Positions 60,032 to 64,000 of a stretch of 64,000 nucleotides of DNA are shown one piece after another. The stretch spans positions 124,001 to 188,000 of the forward strand of contig NZ_JAMHIV010000017.1 in the NCBI RefSeq assembly GCF_023897065.1, read 5' to 3'. Origin of the DNA: Crossiella sp. SN42 (GTDB lineage Bacteria; Actinomycetota; Actinomycetes; Mycobacteriales; Pseudonocardiaceae). The notes under the pieces are model-generated. The model saw only the letters and a program-made list of their open reading frames with translations. It made no database searches and had not been told where the DNA came from. Position numbers and translations under genes: made by a program. Positions within the stretch are counted from its first letter, which is position 1, and each line of letters starts with the position of its first letter.

Positions 60032-60189
60032 TGGCAGTCCCGAAGCGGCGGATGTCCCGCAGCAACACCCGCAGCCGCCGGGCGCAGTGGAAGGCCGAGG
60101 CGCCGGACCTGGTGCCGGTGGTGGTGAAGGGCAAGAAGATCCTGGTGCCACGGCGGCTGGTCCGCTGGGCGCACCAGCAGAACGGCTGA
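60031..60189 (+). CDS. rpmF: 50S ribosomal protein L32, zinc-independent paralogue
   Basis: 52 residues: [48 protein letters not shown]. The four-Cys zinc site of ordinary L32 is absent. Third gene of the plus-strand half of the zinc divergon. Confidence 0.93.
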   Translation: MAVPKRRMSRSNTRSRRAQWKAEAPDLVPVVVKGKKILVPRRLVRWAHQQNG

Positions 60190-60195
60190 GCGGTC

Positions 60196-60223
60196 CGCCC
60201 GCCTCGCTCACGCGGGGCGGGCG
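60196..60223. terminator. Terminator hairpin between rpmF and the convergent phosphatase
   Basis: CGCCCGCC (60196-60203) pairs with GGCGGGCG (60216-60223). It overlaps the end of the minus-strand phosphatase gene. No T-run. Confidence 0.55.
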
Positions 60224-60888
60224 ACCTCGCCGTTGCCGTCCACCTGGACCGCGCCGTCGGGGGAGTCCCGCCACTGCTCGAACGGCTTGTCCAGGGTCCA
60301 CCGGCCGTCCGGGCCCTTGTGCATGGTGCGGTGCTCGCAGTGCCGGGGGTTGGACAGCGACTCGAACAGCTCGATGCTCCACATGCACAGCCGCCGCACC
60401 AGCAGTCGCAGGGTCAGGCCGTGCGAGACGATCAGCACCGTGCGCGGGTGCGAGGGCTCGGTCTCCATCCGGCGTTCCAGGTCGGACATGAACCCGGCCA
60501 CCCGGTCGTCCACGTCCGCGCCGGACTCGCCGTGCGCCAGCCGGAAGAAGAAGTGCCCGAAGGCGTGCCGCGCCTGTTTCTGACGCTCCTGCTCGATCGG
60601 GTCCTGCAGGTTGCCCCAGTCCTGCTCGCGCAGCCGCGGCTCGTGCACCACCCGCTCGAACAGCTCGTCCAGGTCCAGGTTCCGCAGCGTCTGCTGGGTG
60701 CGCAGGTACGGGCTGACGTACACCGCGACCGGGCCGGGGCCCAGCGCGGCGCGCACCGCGGCCCGCGCGGCCCGCGCCTGCTCCTGACCGCGCTTGGTCA
60801 GCGGGAGGGCATGGTCGGGCACCCGGCAGTACGCCATCTCGTCGACGTTGCCGAGGCTCTCGCCGTGCCGCAACAGAATGATCCGCAC
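60208..60888 (-). CDS. Histidine phosphatase superfamily protein (phosphoglycerate-mutase-like)
   Basis: 226 residues. RHG motif LLRHGES near the N-terminus with the phospho-acceptor His, LPLTKRGQEQA, VSPYLRTQQTL, LREQDWGNLQ and the second catalytic His in VLIVSHGLTLRLL. A mycobacterial-type phosphatase with the extended FFFRLAHGESGADV loop. Substrate open. GTG at 60888 gives the standard VRIILLRHGES start; longer forms would add a low-complexity leader. Confidence 0.9.
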   Translation of the reverse strand: MRIILLRHGESLGNVDEMAYCRVPDHALPLTKRGQEQARAARAAVRAALGPGPVAVYVSPYLRTQQTLRNLDLDELFERVVHEPRLREQDWGNLQDPIEQERQKQARHAFGHFFFRLAHGESGADVDDRVAGFMSDLERRMETEPSHPRTVLIVSHGLTLRLLVRRLCMWSIELFESLSNPRHCEHRTMHKGPDGRWTLDKPFEQWRDSPDGAVQVDGNGEVARPA

Positions 60889-61033
60889 AACACCATCGTG
60901 CCCGGTCCGCACTACTCCAACCGGTCGAATATCAGGAATCCTGGCCGCTGATCCGGCTAAGCACCCGATCGGCCCGCACCCCAACGGATGCGCGCTGTTA
61001 CAGTCCGATCGATATCTCGGACGGGAGTGTCAC

Positions 61034-61897
61034 ATGAGCTTCAGTGCGCCCGCTCGCGCGGCGGTGATCGGCGGCGGCACCATGGGCGCGGGCATCGCGC
61101 ACGTGCTGCTGGCCGCGGGCACCAGGGTCACCGTGGTCGAGGCCGACGCCGACCGGTGCGCCGCCGCCCGCAACACCGTGACCACCTCGCTGCTCAAGGC
61201 CCAGGAACGCGGCAAGCTGCCGGCCGGCGTGGACGCCGAGGCCTGCGCCCGGCTGATGGACAGCGTCGACGACCTCAGCCTGCTCTCCCCGGAGACCGAG
61301 CTGATCGTGGAGGCCGTGCCCGAGCGGGTGGACCTCAAGCGCCAGGTCTTCGCCGCCGCCGCGGCCGCCTGCCCGCGCGCCGTGCTGGCCTCCAACACCT
61401 CCTCGCTGTCCATCGCCGCGATCGCCGCCGGACCGGCCGCCGAGCGCACCCTGGGCATGCACTTCTTCAACCCGGTGCCCGCCCAGCCGCTCCTCGAGCT
61501 GGTCACCCACGAGGGGCTGGCCGAGTCCTGCCTGACGCAGGCCAAGGACTGGGCCGAGGCGCTGGGCAAGACGGTGATCGTGGTCAGGGACTCGCCCGGC
61601 TTCGCCACCTCCCGGCTCGGCGTCGCGGTCGGCCTGGAGGCCATCCGGATGCTGGAGGAGGGCGTGGCCGGCGCCGAGGACATCGACACCGGCATGACCC
61701 TGGGCTACCGCTGGCCGATGGGCCCGCTCAAGCTCACCGACCTGGTCGGCCTGGACGTCCGGCTGGCCATCGCCGAGCACCTGGCTGCCGAGCTCGGCCC
61801 CCGGTTCGAGCCGCCCCGGCTGCTGCGGGACAAGGTGGCCAGGGGCGAGCTGGGCCGCAAGACCGGCCAGGGCTTTTTCACTTGGCCGCCTGCCTAG
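61034..61897 (+). CDS. 3-hydroxyacyl-CoA (3-hydroxybutyryl-CoA) dehydrogenase
   Basis: 287 residues, standalone NAD-binding type: Rossmann AVIGGGTMGAGIAHVLLAAG, then NTSSLSIAAIA, GMHFFNPVPAQPLLELV with the catalytic His, and the C-terminal helical domain RWPMGPLKLTDLVGLDVRLAI. Oxidises 3-hydroxyacyl-CoA to 3-ketoacyl-CoA in fatty-acid breakdown or butanoate use. ATG follows GGGAGTG. The eis-like gene starts 10 bp after its stop. Confidence 0.93.
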   Translation: MSFSAPARAAVIGGGTMGAGIAHVLLAAGTRVTVVEADADRCAAARNTVTTSLLKAQERGKLPAGVDAEACARLMDSVDDLSLLSPETELIVEAVPERVDLKRQVFAAAAAACPRAVLASNTSSLSIAAIAAGPAAERTLGMHFFNPVPAQPLLELVTHEGLAESCLTQAKDWAEALGKTVIVVRDSPGFATSRLGVAVGLEAIRMLEEGVAGAEDIDTGMTLGYRWPMGPLKLTDLVGLDVRLAIAEHLAAELGPRFEPPRLLRDKVARGELGRKTGQGFFTWPPA

Positions 61898-61907
61898 GCT
61901 CTGCCCT

Positions 61908-63059
61908 GTGGCAGATGTGACGGTTCGGGACTACCGGTCCAGCGACGCGGACGCGGCCTGGCGGCTGCGCGGGGTGCCCTTCGGCGGGCCCAAGGAGACA
62001 CCCGAGCTGTGGCGCGGGGAGACCACCTGGCGCGGGTTCATCGCCGAGACCGGCGGTGAGCGCACCGGGTTCGCCATGGTCCGGCCCTACCGGCAGTTCT
62101 TCGGCGGGCGCGCGGTGCCGATGGGCGGCATCGCCAGCGTGGCGGTGGCCCCGCAGGCCCGCGGCCGGGGCGTGGGCCGCGCGCTGCTGGAGCGGATGCT
62201 GACCGAGATGCGCGCCGACGGGCAGCCGATCAGCGCGCTCTACCCGACCGTGCCCGCGCTCTACCGCGGCCGCGGCTGGGAACGCGGCGGTGTGCTGGAG
62301 TCCATCGACCTGCCCGTGCACGCCTTCCAGGGCCGCCGCTCGAAGATCGAGCTGCGCGAGGCCACCGAGGCGGACATCCCGGCCATGCGGGACTGCTACC
62401 ACCGGCTGGCGCAGACCGTGGACGGCATGCTGGACCGGCGCACCAAGTCCTACCGGAGCGCGGAGCTGCTGGAGTGCGACGCCTCGCTGGTCACCGACGG
62501 CGGCTACCTGCTGGTCCAGCCGGACCGCAAGAACCGGGTGCTGGAGGTGCGCGAGCTTCTCGCGGACACCCCGGAGGTGGCGCTCGGCCTGCTCGACTCG
62601 ATCGGCTCCTGGACCGGCCTGCTGGACCGGGTGAAGCTGCACATCCTGGACGAGACCCTGCTCGGCGTCCTGGAGTGGTCCGGTTTGGACGGTCGCAAGC
62701 GGACCCAGCCCTGGCTGCTCCGGATCGTCGACCTGGCCGCCGCGGTGGCCGCCCGCGGCTGGCCCGGCGCGAGCCACCTCGCCGACGCGGTGGCCGACCT
62801 GGAGATCGAGGACCGGCACGCGCCCTGGCAGGCCGGTCGGCACCGCTTGGTGGTCAAGGACGGCGAGGTCGTGCTGGAACCCGGCGGCACCGGCGCGGTC
62901 CGGATCACCGCTCGCGGCCTCGGCGCCTGGTACTCCGGCTCGAACACCACCGCCGGACTGCGCAGGGCCGGGCTGCTGACGGGCGATCCCGGACACACCC
63001 GGCTGCTGGACCTGCTGGTAGGCGCACCGGGCACGGTCCGGATGGCCGATTATTTCTGA
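61908..63059 (+). CDS. eis: Eis-family (enhanced intracellular survival-like) N-acetyltransferase
   Basis: 383 residues, three-domain Eis architecture: N-terminal GNAT (~5-130, IASVAVAPQARGRGVGRALLERML), a second GNAT-like fold and a C-terminal sterol-carrier-like domain (~285-383). The chain ends in Phe, and Eis uses its terminal carboxylate as a general base. Eis enzymes acetylate amines of aminoglycosides, peptides or polyamines at several positions. GTG start at 61908. Co-directional with the dehydrogenase gene. Confidence 0.9.
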   Translation: MADVTVRDYRSSDADAAWRLRGVPFGGPKETPELWRGETTWRGFIAETGGERTGFAMVRPYRQFFGGRAVPMGGIASVAVAPQARGRGVGRALLERMLTEMRADGQPISALYPTVPALYRGRGWERGGVLESIDLPVHAFQGRRSKIELREATEADIPAMRDCYHRLAQTVDGMLDRRTKSYRSAELLECDASLVTDGGYLLVQPDRKNRVLEVRELLADTPEVALGLLDSIGSWTGLLDRVKLHILDETLLGVLEWSGLDGRKRTQPWLLRIVDLAAAVAARGWPGASHLADAVADLEIEDRHAPWQAGRHRLVVKDGEVVLEPGGTGAVRITARGLGAWYSGSNTTAGLRRAGLLTGDPGHTRLLDLLVGAPGTVRMADYF

Positions 63060-63081
63060 CCGACCTGCCTAAAATCCGCGG

Positions 63082-63690
63082 GTGCTGATGCTGACCGTCC
63101 TGGAACTCGTCGGCATCGCGGTGTTCGCGGCCTCCGGCGCGCTGGCCGCGGTGCGGGCCCGGCTGGACGTCTTCGGCGTGGTCGTGCTCGGCATGACCAC
63201 CGCGCTGGGCGGCGGCATCATCCGCGACGTGCTGCTCGGCCTGCACCCGCCGACCTCCCTGCGCACCTGGCCCTACCTGCTGGTTTCCGCGCTCACCGGC
63301 CTGCTGGTGTTCTTCTTCCACCCGCAGGTGGCCAAGCTGCGCCGGGCCGTGCTGCTGGCCGACGCGGTCGGCCTCGGCCTGTTCACCACCGGCGGCACCA
63401 CCACCGCGCTGGCCCTGGGCGCCCCGGTCTACACCGCCTGCCTGATCGGCATGACCACCGGCATCGGCGGCGGCGCCCTGCGCGACCTGCTGCTGCGCGA
63501 GATCCCCACCGTGCTGCGCCAGGAGATCTACGCGGTGGCCGCGCTGGCCGGCGCGGTGGTGGTGGCCATCGGCTACCGGCTGAACCTGCCCACCGGGCCG
63601 ACCGCGATCATCGCCGCGGCCATGATCTGCGGCCTCCGGGTGCTCGCGCTCTGGCGCCGCTGGGACGCCCCACGTCCACGCGAACGATAG
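63082..63690 (+). CDS. TRIC/UPF0126-family trimeric cation channel protein
   Basis: 202 residues with about seven hydrophobic segments and two internal repeats with the TRIC signature: [17 protein letters not shown] near 50 and [20 protein letters not shown] near 130. Both GGG-RD repeats line the pore of the known prokaryotic TRIC channels, which pass potassium and sodium. GTG at 63082 (ATG at 63088 possible). 22 bp after the eis gene. Confidence 0.9.
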   Translation: MLMLTVLELVGIAVFAASGALAAVRARLDVFGVVVLGMTTALGGGIIRDVLLGLHPPTSLRTWPYLLVSALTGLLVFFFHPQVAKLRRAVLLADAVGLGLFTTGGTTTALALGAPVYTACLIGMTTGIGGGALRDLLLREIPTVLRQEIYAVAALAGAVVVAIGYRLNLPTGPTAIIAAAMICGLRVLALWRRWDAPRPRER

Positions 63691-63715
63691 TTGTTGCTGG
63701 TCGCGGCTCAGCGTG

Positions 63716-63734
63716 CTCTCAGGCGACTCTTAGG
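63716..63734 (+). promoter_or_regulatory. MprA-box-like direct repeat upstream of mprA
   Basis: CTCTCAGG (63716-63723), three bases, CTCTTAGG (63727-63734): a direct repeat at 11-bp spacing, as expected for an OmpR-type dimer. It lies 22-40 nt upstream of the mprA ATG and implies autoregulation. Confidence 0.6.
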
Positions 63735-63755
63735 GAAACCGGTCACACTACCGAT

Positions 63756-64000
63756 ATGCGCATCCTCGTTGTGGACGACGACCGAGCCGTTCGGGAGTCG
63801 TTGCGGCGGTCCCTGCAGTTCAACGGCTACCAGGTCGAGCTGGCCAACGACGGCCAGCAGGCGCTGGAGGTGCTGGGGCATAACCGGCCGGACGCGATGG
63901 TGCTGGACGTGATGATGCCCAGGGTGGACGGCCTCGAGGTGTGCAGGCGGCTGCGCGGCACCGGCGACGACCTGCCGATCCTGGTGCTCACCGCGCGGGA
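63756..64000 (+). CDS. mprA: MprA-like OmpR-family response regulator, 5' fragment (3' end outside window)
   Basis: First 81 codons of a receiver domain: [21 protein letters not shown]51 in [20 protein letters not shown], and [12 protein letters not shown], nearly the same as mycobacterial MprA in these segments. MprA with kinase MprB responds to envelope stress. Preceded by a direct-repeat box. The DNA-binding half and any kinase gene lie outside the window. Confidence 0.9.
   Translation, partial: MRILVVDDDRAVRESLRRSLQFNGYQVELANDGQQALEVLGHNRPDAMVLDVMMPRVDGLEVCRRLRGTGDDLPILVLTAR

Overview
This 64 kb window is high-GC actinobacterial chromosome. GTG starts, GTGA/TGATG start-stop overlaps, a Scr1/DUF397 regulator pair, an ECF41 sigma factor, an MprA-type response regulator and a zinc-responsive block of alternative ribosomal proteins all point to a filamentous actinomycete. 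The family Pseudonocardiaceae is my best guess, by gene-content style only. No phage, transposase, integrase or CRISPR array is visible.

Layout. 1-6 kb: the 3' end of an amidohydrolase, a TetR/MDR-oxidoreductase divergent pair with a clear operator, and a four-gene minus-strand operon built around a soluble FtsK/EccC-like ATPase with three small helical proteins. 6-13 kb: a secreted M14 carboxypeptidase, then a minus-strand run with AhpD, two small membrane proteins, a PheC-like periplasmic cyclohexadienyl dehydratase, a DUF4232 lipoprotein and a double GGCT-like protein. 13-21 kb: secreted GH8 and GH97 glycosidases, a cytochrome P450 with a small partner, a Scr1-type regulator with its DUF397 partner, and a secreted HAD phosphatase. 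21-35 kb: a LacI regulator, an LVIVD-repeat secreted protein, a DUF305 lipoprotein, two tandem giant S8 proteases followed by a convergent lipoprotein that resembles their propeptide, and a GH18 chitinase with a DasR-like operator. A C-rich low-complexity stretch with tandem repeats follows.

35-48 kb: an ECF41 sigma factor divergent from a CMD/AhpD-like partner with two mirrored ECF41-type promoters, a dipeptidyl-peptidase, an alpha/beta hydrolase, a DEAD-box helicase, a translationally coupled membrane protein/XRE/oxidoreductase operon with an operator array, tRNA-Arg(CCT), and an operon encoding an NCS1 permease, a rhodanese, an M1 peptidase homologue that has lost its zinc site, and a secreted thioredoxin. 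48-54 kb: an orphan NYH-type cyclodipeptide synthase, two paralogous HTH proteins and a large penicillin-acylase-family protein. 54-64 kb: a NarL-type regulator, a TPR-GGDEF diguanylate cyclase, BluB, the Zur-type S18-S14-L33-L28 // Mrf-L31-L32 divergon, a histidine phosphatase, a hydroxyacyl-CoA dehydrogenase, an Eis acetyltransferase, a TRIC channel and the start of mprA.

Themes: extracellular breakdown of polysaccharide and protein (GH8, GH97, GH18, M14, two S8), metal and redox homeostasis (Zur block, AhpD, thioredoxin, rhodanese) and a possible small-peptide natural product (the synthase). The least explained pieces are the FtsK-like operon, the protease/propeptide-lipoprotein trio, the M1 pseudoenzyme operon and the synthase neighbourhood. 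All family assignments are by reading motifs; no database search was run.
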